From positions 434,001 through 498,000 of the forward strand of contig NZ_CANMFD010000002.1 in assembly GCF_947496995.1 (NCBI RefSeq): a stretch of DNA of 64,000 nucleotides, given 5' to 3'. Below, piece after piece: positions 9,390 to 18,132 of this stretch. Origin of the DNA: an uncultured Roseibium sp. (lineage in GTDB: Bacteria; Pseudomonadota; Alphaproteobacteria; Rhizobiales; Stappiaceae). A program made the position numbers and the translations under genes. The first letter of the stretch is position 1. The number at the start of each line of letters is the position of its first letter. The notes beneath the pieces are model-generated. The model made no database searches. It had not been told where the DNA came from and worked only from the letters and a program-made list of their open reading frames with translations.

Positions 9390-9989
9390 ATGCAACGGAA
9401 TAATAGAACAGGAACTATTGCGCTCGCTCTCATCCTCGTCCTTGCGGCGGGTAGCGCAGTCGCGGCCCCACTTCCTCAGGAAACAATCACTCTTCCGGAG
9501 GACCGTCTTGCCGTAACCGTCGCCTCGGCGACACAGGAGCAGACCGACCCGCTTGAAAGCGAACTGACAATCTGGGTCGGCGAGATCGAACTGGACGGCC
9601 GGAAGACCGTCTGGGTTGAGTTGATCGATTCCTACGGTGAAGTCATTTACGATTCCGAAGTGAAGACCAACGAAACCCATCTGCTGCCGGATGGTCGTGC
9701 CGTTGTCGTCAGTTCGATGGATCAGGACATGGTTGTCGCCGACAAGGACGAGTCCCGCCTGGCAACGGAAGCGACCCTGATGGTTACCCGCCGGGTGATC
9801 AATGACGGTGCCGACGCCACGACCGTCGAGTTGATCGAAACACAGGATATTTCCGTCAAGCGCGGCCCGATGCTGCAAGTAGCCGATTTCGGCCAGGTGG
9901 TGTGGGACAAGATCGTTTCGTTCTTCGACACCGCAAGGACGCGTGTCCAGGTCGCCTGGAACTGGATCGTTGGAACACCGAAGGCCTGA
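9390..9989 (+). CDS. Exported protein of unknown function
   Basis: A 199-residue protein with a clear Sec signal peptide (hydrophobic TIALALILVLAAGSAVAA, cleavage near residue 26). The mature part is acidic, beta-rich in appearance and ends in an aromatic amphipathic stretch (VWDKIVSFFDTARTRVQVAWNWIVG). GAGGCGTAC precedes the ATG. No family is recognised. It stands alone behind an unusually long AT-rich leader, and the next operon starts 260 bp downstream. Base composition is like that of its neighbours, so nothing points to recent transfer. A periplasmic location is the only firm statement. Confidence 0.75.
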   Translation: MQRNNRTGTIALALILVLAAGSAVAAPLPQETITLPEDRLAVTVASATQEQTDPLESELTIWVGEIELDGRKTVWVELIDSYGEVIYDSEVKTNETHLLPDGRAVVVSSMDQDMVVADKDESRLATEATLMVTRRVINDGADATTVELIETQDISVKRGPMLQVADFGQVVWDKIVSFFDTARTRVQVAWNWIVGTPKA

Positions 9990-10146
9990 TTGGGGAAAGA
10001 CCGCGTCAGGCGCGGTAAAAAAGCCCACGAACGCCGTCGGCTGGTGTAAGCTCGCGCAGGCTGTATCGTCTGCGCGAGAGCGTTTGCGTATACAGGCGTA
10101 GGCGCGCTCGCCGAAAGAAAATTTGTTTTAATTTCATTCTATTGCG

Positions 10147-10175
10147 TGATCCGCCTTGCTCCCCCTCCCGTAAGC
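10147..10175 (+). promoter_or_regulatory. Sigma-E (RpoE/ChrR-type) promoter match
   Basis: TGATCC at 10147-10152 is followed after exactly 18 bp by TAAGC at 10171-10175. The promoter described for Rhodobacter sphaeroides sigma-E is TGATCC-N18-TAAGA, so only the last base differs. The site lies 77 bp before the FAD oxidoreductase gene, whose operon (with DUF1365 and cyclopropane synthase) belongs to the type of genes in the singlet-oxygen regulon of that sigma factor. Confidence 0.65.
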
Positions 10176-10251
10176 ATTCCGGGAATAAAAATGGAACAAG
10201 TTCACCGCCGGACGTCCCAGGGACCAGCCGCGGGATATCAAAGGATCAGAC

Positions 10252-11550
10252 ATGCGGATAGCCGTCATCGGCTCCGGAATTTCCGGAAACAGCGCAGCTT
10301 GGGCACTCAGCCACTCTCACGACGTCGTCTTGTACGAAAAGCGGATGCGCCCTGGAGGGCATAGCGCGACGGCCGACATCGACTATGACGGAACCAGGTT
10401 GAGTGTGGACACCGGATTCATCGTCTACAACGAACTCAACTATCCGAATTTCACAGCTCTTCTCGATCATCTCGGTGTCGCCAGCGAGACAAGCGACATG
10501 AGTTTCGCGCTTTCTGCCGACAATGGTGCGCTCGAGTGGTCCGGTCACAGCCTGAACGGGGTGTTCGCGCAGCGCAAGAACCTGGTTTCACCGAAGTTCC
10601 TGCGCATGTTGCGCGACATTTTCCGTTTCAACAAACGGTCCGTGGAAGACTTGAAGGCAGGATCTCTTCGCGGCCAGACGCTTGGCGGTTACCTGGCGAA
10701 GGAAGGTTATTCACGCGGGTTCATAAATGATTACCTGCTGGCCATGGGAGCTGCCATCTGGTCCACCCCGATCGCTGAAATGCATGCCTACCCAGCGGAA
10801 AGTTTTGTCGCCTTTTTCGAGAACCACCGTCTGCTTTCCTTCGACAGGCCGCGTTGGCGGACCGTGTCCGGGGGCAGCAGGAACTATGTGGACCGGCTTC
10901 TTTACCCGCTCAGAGGCCGTATACGGCTTGGAACGCCGGTCGTCGAAATCCTGCGGCAGGACGGCAAGGTGACCGTCTGCGACACCTCCGGCAACAGGGA
11001 CGTGTTCGATCATGTCGTGCTCGCCGGACACACGGATCAGAGCCTGGCCATGCTGGCGGATCCGAGCGACCAGGAGCGCGAGATTCTGGGGTCGATCCGC
11101 TACCGGCCGAATGAGGTCTACCTGCACCGGGACGAGAATCTCATGCCGAGAAACAAAAGGGTCTGGGCGTCGTGGAACTACCTGTCCGACAGGGACGCAG
11201 GAGAGACGCGGGACGTCACGGTCAGCTACTGGATGAACCGGTTGCAGAACATCGATCCCGGAAAACCGGTTTTCGTCACCCTCAATCCGTTCGAGGCACC
11301 GGACGAAGACAGAACCTTTGCCAAATACGTCTACGATCACCCGCAGTTCGATGCGTCCGCATTGGCCGCGCAAAAACGTCTGCCCGACATTCAGGGGATC
11401 GACAATACGTGGTTCTGCGGTGCCTGGACCGGCAACGGATTTCATGAAGACGGTCTGAAATCCGGCCTGTCCGTTGCCAGGGCCCTGGGTGCCCGTGTGC
11501 CCTGGGAAGAGCCGGAGCCGCCATATCGCTATCTGGACGCCGCCGAATGA
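10252..11550 (+). CDS. FAD-dependent amine-oxidase-like oxidoreductase of the cyclopropane-lipid operon
   Basis: A 432-residue flavoprotein. The N-terminus MRIAVIGSGISGNSAAWAL is a dinucleotide-binding motif, and GGHSATADI plus the C-terminal WFCGAWTGNGFHEDGL complete the FAD site of the amine-oxidase/phytoene-desaturase superfamily. It belongs to the group of predicted NAD/FAD-binding proteins that travel with DUF1365 and cyclopropane synthases. Its stop overlaps the DUF1365 start by 4 bp (ATGA at 11547-11550), and the gene sits behind a sigma-E-like promoter. A role in oxidising or further processing membrane lipids during photo-oxidative stress is inferred; the reaction is unknown. Confidence 0.85.
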   Translation: MRIAVIGSGISGNSAAWALSHSHDVVLYEKRMRPGGHSATADIDYDGTRLSVDTGFIVYNELNYPNFTALLDHLGVASETSDMSFALSADNGALEWSGHSLNGVFAQRKNLVSPKFLRMLRDIFRFNKRSVEDLKAGSLRGQTLGGYLAKEGYSRGFINDYLLAMGAAIWSTPIAEMHAYPAESFVAFFENHRLLSFDRPRWRTVSGGSRNYVDRLLYPLRGRIRLGTPVVEILRQDGKVTVCDTSGNRDVFDHVVLAGHTDQSLAMLADPSDQEREILGSIRYRPNEVYLHRDENLMPRNKRVWASWNYLSDRDAGETRDVTVSYWMNRLQNIDPGKPVFVTLNPFEAPDEDRTFAKYVYDHPQFDASALAAQKRLPDIQGIDNTWFCGAWTGNGFHEDGLKSGLSVARALGARVPWEEPEPPYRYLDAAE

Positions 11551-12392
11551 ATACGAAAACGCGGTCAAACCGGCTGAGCGACAACGGCTCCGTTCCGACC
11601 GGCGCGGCAGCCCTTTACAGCGGTTCGGTCATGCACGCGCGCATGAAACCGAAGGAACATCGGTTCGCTTATTCGGTTTTTTCGATGCTGATCGATCTGG
11701 ATCGTTTGGACGAGGCGAAAAATTCAACCCGGTTGTTTTCGCTCAACCGCTTCAATCTTCTCTCCTTTCATGAAAAGGACCACGGCCCGAGGGACGGTTC
11801 CGACCTGCGAAAGCATATAGAAGGTCTTCTGGACGACCAGGGGCTGGAGGCACCTGCCCGGATTCTTCTCCTGGCCTATCCGAGGGTGCTTGGATACGGT
11901 TTCAACCCGCTGAGCGTCTATTATGCCTACGCTGCCGACGGGCAGTTGATGGCCCTAGTCTATGAAGTGCGCAACACGTTCGGCGGCATGCATACCTATG
12001 TGGCGCCGGTCGAGCCCGGCCAGTTGAGCGATGCTGGCGTGCGCCAGGAACAAGGAAAGGAATTTCACGTCTCCCCGTTCATAGGCATGGATCAGCGGTA
12101 TTACTTCCGCATGCTGCCTCCGGGCGACGTGGTCAGGGTGCGTATTCTTGAAAAAGACACCGAGGGCCCGTTGCTTTCCGCGACATTTTCCGGAGCGAGG
12201 GAACCTTTCACGAGCCGAAGCATTTTGCGTCAATGCATGCGGATACCGTTTCTAACCTTGAAGGTAATTTGCGGCATTCACTGGGAAGCCTTTAAAATCT
12301 GGCGCAAGCGTGTACCATTTCATTCCGGACCCAAGAAAGATCACGGGTCCAAAGAGCATTCCCGCCATGCGTCGCTGGCTTCGAAGATTTGA
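11547..12392 (+). CDS. DUF1365-family protein
   Basis: A 281-residue protein of the DUF1365 family, recognised by YSGSVMHARMKPKEHRFAYS at residues 24-43, then YPRVLGYGFNPLSVYYAY and the VSPFIGMDQRYYFR stretch. DUF1365 proteins are almost always encoded between an FAD oxidoreductase and a cyclopropane-type methyltransferase, exactly as here, and are believed to act with them on membrane lipids. It is translationally coupled to the upstream gene (ATGA) and precedes the methyltransferase by 19 bp. No catalytic residues can be named with confidence. Confidence 0.88.
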   Translation: MNTKTRSNRLSDNGSVPTGAAALYSGSVMHARMKPKEHRFAYSVFSMLIDLDRLDEAKNSTRLFSLNRFNLLSFHEKDHGPRDGSDLRKHIEGLLDDQGLEAPARILLLAYPRVLGYGFNPLSVYYAYAADGQLMALVYEVRNTFGGMHTYVAPVEPGQLSDAGVRQEQGKEFHVSPFIGMDQRYYFRMLPPGDVVRVRILEKDTEGPLLSATFSGAREPFTSRSILRQCMRIPFLTLKVICGIHWEAFKIWRKRVPFHSGPKKDHGSKEHSRHASLASKI

Positions 12393-12411
12393 CATTTCAA
12401 GAGGTTCTACC

Positions 12412-13641
12412 ATGAATGAGCCGATTGTTCTGACACCAGACAATTTCCGCAACACATTGAAAGGGACCTCGCGAATTGTGCGAATGGCTTCCGGCCTGGC
12501 GCTCAAGATCCGCTATGGCTCCCTGGATGTCACCTTTCCGGACGGCAGGACATTCCTCATAAAGGGTACTGAAGACGGTCCGCGCGGCGTCCTGAAAATC
12601 CACGACTGGCGCTTCTTCCGCATGGTGGTCCAGGCGGGAGATGTAGGGGTCGGCGAAGCATTCATGGCCGGATACTGGTCCTCGCCGGATGTGACAACCT
12701 TTCTGGAAGTCTTCTGCATCAATCAGGAATCGATGATGGAGGTGCTGCAAGGCCGCCCGTTCACGCGCATCCTGCTTTCGGTCCGCCACTGGCTGAACGC
12801 CAACACCAAACGCGGGTCCAGACGAAACATTTCGGCGCATTACGACCTCGGGAACGCCTTCTACAAGGAGTGGCTCGACCCGTCGATGACCTATTCGTCG
12901 GCGATCTACAGCAACGAAACCAACAATCTGGAACAGGCCCAGGCCGAGAAATACAGCTCCCTGATCCGCCACACCGGCATCGAGCCCGGCCACAAGGTTC
13001 TGGAGATCGGCTGCGGCTGGGGCGGGTTTGCCGAACATGTCGCAAAGACCGTCGGCGCCCATGTGCGCGCTCTGACCATTTCCCGGGAACAATTCGACTA
13101 CGCGAAAGAGCGGATCTTCAAGGCAGGTCTGAGTGAAAAGGTCGATGTGGTCTTTCAGGACTACCGGGACGAACAGGGTATTTTCGACCGCATCGCTTCG
13201 ATCGAAATGTTCGAGGCGGTGGGCGAGAAATACTGGCCAACCTACTTCAACCAGCTATCCAGATGCCTCAAACCCGGCGGCAAGGCCGGCCTGCAGGTCA
13301 TCACCATTCAGGACAAGATGTTCGAGGATTACCGGCGCGGAACCGATTTCATTCAGCGCTATATCTTTCCCGGCGGCATGCTGCCGCCCCCCGGCAAGCT
13401 CACTGAGATCAGCAAGTCGCTGGGTCTGAACCTGACCGACCAGACGATATTCGGTCAGGATTACGCCCGCACGCTTCAGGAATGGCGGCAGAGTTTTCGT
13501 CAGGCCTGGCCGCGGATCCGGCCACTGGGCTTCGACGACCAGTTCAAACGGCTCTGGGAGTTCTATCTGCACTATTGCGAAGCAGGGTTCCGCTCAGGCA
13601 ACATCGACGTCCGGCAGATGGTCTACGAGAAAGCCGCCTGA
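12412..13641 (+). CDS. cfa: Cyclopropane-fatty-acyl-phospholipid synthase family methyltransferase
   Basis: Transfers a methylene from S-adenosylmethionine to unsaturated acyl chains of membrane phospholipids. The 409-residue product has the SAM motif KVLEIGCGWGGFAEHVA near residue 200, the family stretch SAHYDLGNAFYKEWLDPSMT before it, and FIQRYIFPGGMLPP in the C-terminal half. The ATG at 12412 follows AAGAGGTTCTACC; an in-frame start at 12310 would overlap the DUF1365 gene by 83 bp and adds unrelated sequence. It is the last gene of the three-gene operon and ends 4 bp from the convergent SDR gene. In sigma-E regulons such operons respond to singlet oxygen. Confidence 0.92.
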   Translation: MNEPIVLTPDNFRNTLKGTSRIVRMASGLALKIRYGSLDVTFPDGRTFLIKGTEDGPRGVLKIHDWRFFRMVVQAGDVGVGEAFMAGYWSSPDVTTFLEVFCINQESMMEVLQGRPFTRILLSVRHWLNANTKRGSRRNISAHYDLGNAFYKEWLDPSMTYSSAIYSNETNNLEQAQAEKYSSLIRHTGIEPGHKVLEIGCGWGGFAEHVAKTVGAHVRALTISREQFDYAKERIFKAGLSEKVDVVFQDYRDEQGIFDRIASIEMFEAVGEKYWPTYFNQLSRCLKPGGKAGLQVITIQDKMFEDYRRGTDFIQRYIFPGGMLPPPGKLTEISKSLGLNLTDQTIFGQDYARTLQEWRQSFRQAWPRIRPLGFDDQFKRLWEFYLHYCEAGFRSGNIDVRQMVYEKAA

Positions 13642-13645
13642 CCGG

Positions 13646-14455
13646 TCAGTCTTGCCTGCGCTTCTTGTTCCAGCCTGTCGTTCTCGCGACGAGTGGAAAA
13701 TACCATCCGTAAGGCAGGATCCGCAGCAGCTTGAGCTGTCGGACAAAGGCCTTCGGAAAGGCGATTTCGAACTTTCTTCGATGGGCAAGTCCCTTGCGGA
13801 TCTGCTCCACGGCTTCCTGCACGGAAACGAGGTAGGGCATCGGAAACGGATTGGATTCGGTTGCCGGCGTATCGACGAAACCCGGACTGACGATCTGGAT
13901 GCGGATGCCGGCACCGTCCAGATCGAATTTCAGGGATTCCGCCAGATTGCTCAGCCCGGCCTTGGTCGCGCCGTAAGCTGCGGAGGTGGGCAGCCCGCTA
14001 TATCCGGCGACGGAAGACACGACCGCGATCTGTCCGCGGCCTTGCGACTTCATCACATCAATGGCCGGAAGCAGCGTGTTCACCGTTCCCATGAGATTGA
14101 CGTCGAAACTCTTGCGGTAGTCTTCGGCCTTGCCGTTCAGTCCGTCCTGCGGCAGGTAAACGCCTGCATTGGCGATGACAAGCGCAAGGCTTCCGAACGT
14201 GCGGGTTATCATTCCGCAAAGATCCGCCATATGGCCGGTTTCGGTAACGTCTCCCGGAAAGGCACGAATTTCACCCGGCAAATCACCGGACATGTCGGTC
14301 AGTTCCTGCAGCGCGTCCGCGGACCGTGCAGTTACGGCGACACGCCAGCCGTCACGCGCAAGATCGATCGCCAGTGCCCGGCCTATGCCTGAACTGGCAC
14401 CTGTCACCCAGGCGCAACCGTCCTCGGAAGACGCGACGTATGATTTTTCGAACAA
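13646..14455 (-). CDS. SDR-family oxidoreductase
   Basis: A classical short-chain dehydrogenase/reductase of 269 residues. It shows the cofactor motif TGASSGIGRAL, NAG at the end of strand four (VIANAGVY), the catalytic Ser in VVSSVAGYSG and YGATK for Tyr-x3-Lys. The C-terminus is basic and aromatic, suggesting contact with the membrane. Genes of this type accompany the FAD/DUF1365/cfa set in several alphaproteobacteria. Here it is convergent with cfa and lies 70 bp downstream of the ChrR-like gene on the same strand. Substrate unknown. Confidence 0.85.
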   Translation of the reverse strand: MFEKSYVASSEDGCAWVTGASSGIGRALAIDLARDGWRVAVTARSADALQELTDMSGDLPGEIRAFPGDVTETGHMADLCGMITRTFGSLALVIANAGVYLPQDGLNGKAEDYRKSFDVNLMGTVNTLLPAIDVMKSQGRGQIAVVSSVAGYSGLPTSAAYGATKAGLSNLAESLKFDLDGAGIRIQIVSPGFVDTPATESNPFPMPYLVSVQEAVEQIRKGLAHRRKFEIAFPKAFVRQLKLLRILPYGWYFPLVARTTGWNKKRRQD

Positions 14456-14476
14456 TTAGGCCACCTCGCTTTTGCG

Positions 14477-14505
14477 TCATACGCAAACACCGGGCGACCG
14501 GATTG
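14477..14505 (-). promoter_or_regulatory. Weak sigma-E-like promoter before the SDR gene
   Basis: On the minus strand CAATCC is followed after 18 bp by TATGA, matching TGATCC-N18-TAAGA at 4 of 6 and 4 of 5 positions. It lies 22 bp before the SDR start codon. The spacing equals that of the better site at 10147, but the match alone is weak. Confidence 0.25.
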
Positions 14506-14525
14506 CTCTCAAGGCAGTTTACGCC

Positions 14526-15182
14526 CTAGCTGATAAAAGGTGCGAACCAGCGTCCGATGGGGCCTGTCAGTTCAAGACGGCCTGCAGTGACCGCGAAACA
14601 GATGCAATCCTCGCCCTTGTCGGCAATCGGCTTGTGATCCACATCGCCGTCGGCAAAGGCGATATCCCCGGTCACGAAGTGTCCGTCGTCATCGCTGAAG
14701 CCCCCTTGCAGGACCAGCGTCAGTTCAGCGCCATGGTGTGTGTGAGACGGCAAGGCCCGTCCACCCCGGACCCACAGCAGACTGGTATTGCAGCCGTCGA
14801 TTTCACCGAACCTGCATTCACGCACTCCCGGCAGCAGCCCTTTCCAGGCAACCTCGTTCATGGAAGAGCCGATAATGCTCTGCAACGAACGCGGAACTCC
14901 AGAGGAGACCGAACCCTTTTGCGGAGGGGAGAATGAAATCTCGTCGAGCAGAGGCGCCTCGGAGCTGAAAATCGCGCCGAGAGCCGTGTCGCGGTCGCTC
15001 AGCGGAACAGGCTCCGAGCCGTCCAGATCCAGGCCGGCGAGAGTTTCCAGAGACGATACATAGCCCCTGTTCCGGCCACTCAATTCCAGATGCGCGCCAA
15101 CGAGCGCCTGGGCTGGATAGGATAGCGTCCCGGCCGCATAGCCGGCCAGCAATTCATCCATTCCAGTCACGTTGTTTTCCAT
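14526..15182 (-). CDS. ChrR-like cupin protein with degenerate anti-sigma zinc site
   Basis: A 218-residue protein with the two-domain layout of ChrR, the anti-sigma factor of sigma-E: an N-terminal helical domain (LLAGYAAGTL...) and a C-terminal cupin. With the ATG at 15182 (GAGAG ribosome-binding site), residue numbers fall on those of ChrR: His31 is kept, but the positions of the zinc ligands Cys35 and Cys38 are Ser35 and Asn38, and no His is found at position 6. The cupin metal ligands are intact (His147, His149, Glu153, His183, with the same spacing as in ChrR). No sigma-factor gene is adjacent, although rpoE normally precedes chrR. It may be an uncoupled sensor or a paralogue with another partner. 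A GTG at 15212 is an alternative start. Confidence 0.82.
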   Translation of the reverse strand: MENNVTGMDELLAGYAAGTLSYPAQALVGAHLELSGRNRGYVSSLETLAGLDLDGSEPVPLSDRDTALGAIFSSEAPLLDEISFSPPQKGSVSSGVPRSLQSIIGSSMNEVAWKGLLPGVRECRFGEIDGCNTSLLWVRGGRALPSHTHHGAELTLVLQGGFSDDDGHFVTGDIAFADGDVDHKPIADKGEDCICFAVTAGRLELTGPIGRWFAPFIS

Positions 15183-15494
15183 TATCGCTCTCATCAGGCT
15201 CCGAACACTCACGTTGCTACATGGCCGATACGCCAGGCAGCGATATTCAGATCATTCCATACACCAAAATAGTTCGATTTTGAATCTCCCCTCTGTCCCG
15301 AGAGGGAAAATATCCGCACGCACATTTTATCAAACGGCGGGAAAACAACGTAATTTCTCTCTCAATGCTGGCATTCCAGGCTCCAGGCCTTACATTGCGA
15401 ACTTGATCCACTTGGTCGAGACAATTAGCGTCCGGTCTCATCAGATTCCATCTGGCCGCCACCGGGTCTGGCCAGATCACCCGGGATTTTACAA
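15183..15494. other. Divergent intergenic region between the ChrR-like gene and cysK
   Basis: 312 bp without a gene. In particular no rpoE-like frame is found where it would be expected. Promoters of both flanking genes should lie here; I find no close match to the sigma-E consensus for the ChrR-like gene. Confidence 0.4.
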
Positions 15495-16529
15495 ATGTCT
15501 GTGTCAGCTTCCGTTGTCGATGCCATCGGCAACACGCCCCTCATCCGCCTCAAGGCCCTTTCCGAAGAAACAGGATGTGAAATCCTCGGCAAGGCAGAAT
15601 TCATGAATCCAGGCCAGTCGGTCAAGGACCGCCCTGCCCGTCAGATGATCCTTGAGGCGGAAGCCCGCGGCGATCTCAAGCCGGGCGGCGTGATCGTGGA
15701 AGGAACAGCGGGCAATACCGGTATCGGCCTTGCCTTGGTAGCCAGTGCGCGCGGTTACAGAACCGTGATCGTGATTCCGGAAACCCAGACCCAGGAAAAG
15801 AAAGACATGTTGCGTCTTTGCGGCGCGGAACTGGTCGAAGTTCCTGCAAAGCCGTTCAAGGACCCGAACAACTACCAGCATGTTGCCCGGCGTCTGGCTG
15901 AAGAGCTGGCCAAAACCGAACCCAACGGCGTCATTTTCGCCGATCAGTGGAACAATCTCGACAACCGGAAGGCCCATTACCTGACCACAGGTCCCGAGAT
16001 TCTGGAGCAGACAGGCGGCAAGGTGGACGGTTTCATCTGCGCCGTCGGTTCCGGCGGAACGCTGGCCGGTGTGTCCAGTTTTCTTCAGGAAAACAGACCC
16101 GGCGTCATTATCGGCTGCGCCGACCCGCGGGGCGCGGCGATGCAATCGCTGTTCACCACAGGAGAGGCCGTCGCTTCCGAAGGCGGGTCCATTGCGGAAG
16201 GCATCGGCCTTGGCCGCAGCACGCCGATCGTTTGCGACGTGAAGGTCGATCATGCCTATACGATCCCGGACGAGGAGGCCTTGCCGCTGGTCTTCGCCCT
16301 CGCCCGGGATGAAGGCCTTCTGCTGGGCGGATCCACCGGCATCAACCTTGCCGGCGCGCGCCGGCTTGCCAGGGAAATCGGTCCGGGCAAGACCATCGTC
16401 ACCATCTTGTGCGACCACGGTACCCGGTCGCAGTCCAAGCTCTACAATCCGGAGTTTCTGCGATCCAAGAACCTTCCCGTTCCCGAATGGCTGGAACGGC
16501 AGGTCTCCATCCAGCCGCCCATGGCCTGA
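15495..16529 (+). CDS. cysK: Cysteine synthase A (O-acetylserine sulfhydrylase), long form
   Basis: PLP enzyme making L-cysteine from O-acetylserine and sulfide. The Schiff-base lysine is in MNPGQSVKDRPA, the substrate loop is GTAGNTGIGLA, and the phosphate-binding glycine loop is GSGGTLAG. With 344 residues it is about 20-30 residues longer at the C-terminus than the E. coli CysK type, as in the long alphaproteobacterial group. It precedes the cardiolipin synthase gene by 21 bp and could be cotranscribed with it. A cystathionine beta-synthase activity is less likely, since no CBS regulatory domain is present. Confidence 0.9.
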   Translation: MSVSASVVDAIGNTPLIRLKALSEETGCEILGKAEFMNPGQSVKDRPARQMILEAEARGDLKPGGVIVEGTAGNTGIGLALVASARGYRTVIVIPETQTQEKKDMLRLCGAELVEVPAKPFKDPNNYQHVARRLAEELAKTEPNGVIFADQWNNLDNRKAHYLTTGPEILEQTGGKVDGFICAVGSGGTLAGVSSFLQENRPGVIIGCADPRGAAMQSLFTTGEAVASEGGSIAEGIGLGRSTPIVCDVKVDHAYTIPDEEALPLVFALARDEGLLLGGSTGINLAGARRLAREIGPGKTIVTILCDHGTRSQSKLYNPEFLRSKNLPVPEWLERQVSIQPPMA

Positions 16530-16550
16530 CGCACGCCAGGCTGAAGATAC

Positions 16551-18065
16551 ATGGATCCTACAGATCAAGATCTCATACAGGATGGCGCGGTTGCCGACGC
16601 GGTGATCAGGGAAACGGTGCAGGACGTCGGTTTTCTCGACCTCATGGCGCACAATCTCGGCCTGGTCGCGGCCTTTGTCGCGATCATGTATATCACCGCC
16701 GGTGTCTGCGCCGTCCGTGAGGTCATGAACTCGCGGACATCGCAAGGTTCGGTTGCCTGGCTGCTGTCGCTGTTCTTCCTGCCCTATATCACCGTGCCGC
16801 TCTATTTCGTCTTCGGGTGGCGTTCATTTTCCGATTACGCCAAGATCCAGGCCACACTGGGCCGTGCGGAACGGGCGCGACGGGCAGATGAACTCGGGCT
16901 TACAGATCATGAGGAAACCCGGGACTGGCCGGTGTTGTCACGCGTTGCCGGGGTTCCGTTTCTGGCGGGCAACACCGCCGACCTGCTGATAGATGGCGAG
17001 GCAACATTCTCCGCCATCAAACAAGCCATCGCCGAAGCGCAGAATGTCATCTTTTTTCAGTTTTTCGCCATTCATGAAGATGCGCTCGGTCGGGAAATGG
17101 CCGATGCACTGATTGCCCGGGCCAAAGACGGCGTGCGCGTCTATTTCCTTTACGACGACGTCGGCAGCCACGGCTTGTCGAGAGCGTATCTCATCCGCCT
17201 GAAAGAAGCCGGCATCAAGGTCTGTGGTTTCAATGAAAATCACAAGTTCCTGCGCCTTCTGGGGCCGATGCGGCTCAATTACCGCAATCACCGCAAGCTG
17301 GTCGTCACCGATTTGCGCACCGCGTTCGTGGGCGGTCACAACGTTGCCGACCAGTATGTCGGGCGCAACAAGTGGTTCGGCAGGTGGCGCGATACCCATG
17401 TGAAGGTGGCCGGACCGGCAGCCGTCGGCTGCGCGCTGTCCTTTACGGAGGACTGGCTCTGGGCCAGCGGCGAGCGGATCGAATTACCTCCGGTCACCGA
17501 AGTGCCGATGCCGGGGGACGAATCCGTTCTGGTGATGCCCACGGGACCTGCCGACAAACTGGAAGAATGCGCGATCGCCTTTGTGGAAGCGGCCGCACGG
17601 GCCAAGAAACGCTTCTGGATCACGACGCCTTATCTCGTGCCTTCGCTGGATGTGCAGACAGCCCTGTGCGCGGCAGCCATGCGCGGTGTCGATGTGCGCA
17701 TTCTGCTGCCCGAAAAACGCGACCACTGGACTGTCTGGCTCGCCAGCCATGCCTATGAGGACACCCTGGTGCAGCGCGGCGTGAAAGTTTACCGCTATAC
17801 GGACGGTTTCCTGCATCAGAAGGTGACCCTTCTGGACGACGACCTCGTCTCGATCGGCACGGTGAATTTCGATAACCGGTCCTTCCAGATCAATTTCGAG
17901 CTCACCTTGTGGTTCACCCATGAGCGCATGATCGGCAAGGTGGAGGAAATGCTGGAAACCGATTTCAAGAGCGCGAAGCTCACCTGGCCGGACGCCTTCC
18001 AGTCCCGCAGCTATGTCTTCCGCGTCCTGGCCCAGGGTGCGCGGCTTCTCTCGCCAATTCTCTGA
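16551..18065 (+). CDS. cls: Cardiolipin synthase (phospholipase D type)
   Basis: Condenses two phosphatidylglycerol molecules into cardiolipin at the inner membrane. The 504-residue protein has two N-terminal membrane segments (about residues 33-50 and 66-85, the second ending in YFVFGWRSF), followed by two PLD domains. The catalytic HKD motifs are HRKLVVTDLRTAFVGGHN and HQKVTLLDDDLVSIGTVNFD. Length and layout are those of ClsA. It follows cysK by 21 bp. Confidence 0.93.
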   Translation: MDPTDQDLIQDGAVADAVIRETVQDVGFLDLMAHNLGLVAAFVAIMYITAGVCAVREVMNSRTSQGSVAWLLSLFFLPYITVPLYFVFGWRSFSDYAKIQATLGRAERARRADELGLTDHEETRDWPVLSRVAGVPFLAGNTADLLIDGEATFSAIKQAIAEAQNVIFFQFFAIHEDALGREMADALIARAKDGVRVYFLYDDVGSHGLSRAYLIRLKEAGIKVCGFNENHKFLRLLGPMRLNYRNHRKLVVTDLRTAFVGGHNVADQYVGRNKWFGRWRDTHVKVAGPAAVGCALSFTEDWLWASGERIELPPVTEVPMPGDESVLVMPTGPADKLEECAIAFVEAAARAKKRFWITTPYLVPSLDVQTALCAAAMRGVDVRILLPEKRDHWTVWLASHAYEDTLVQRGVKVYRYTDGFLHQKVTLLDDDLVSIGTVNFDNRSFQINFELTLWFTHERMIGKVEEMLETDFKSAKLTWPDAFQSRSYVFRVLAQGARLLSPIL

Positions 18066-18132
18066 GATCTCGTGGTGACCAGCTCCGGTTCGCCCTGTTC
18101 CTTTTCCGTCAGACTGTTCGAAGGAGACCCTC

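Noticed and set aside
10000..10016. Hairpin ACCGCG-TCAGG-CGCGGT as terminator of the exported protein gene
   Set aside because: It is followed by A residues, not T, in the gene's direction, and no T-run stands behind it on the other strand either; weak.
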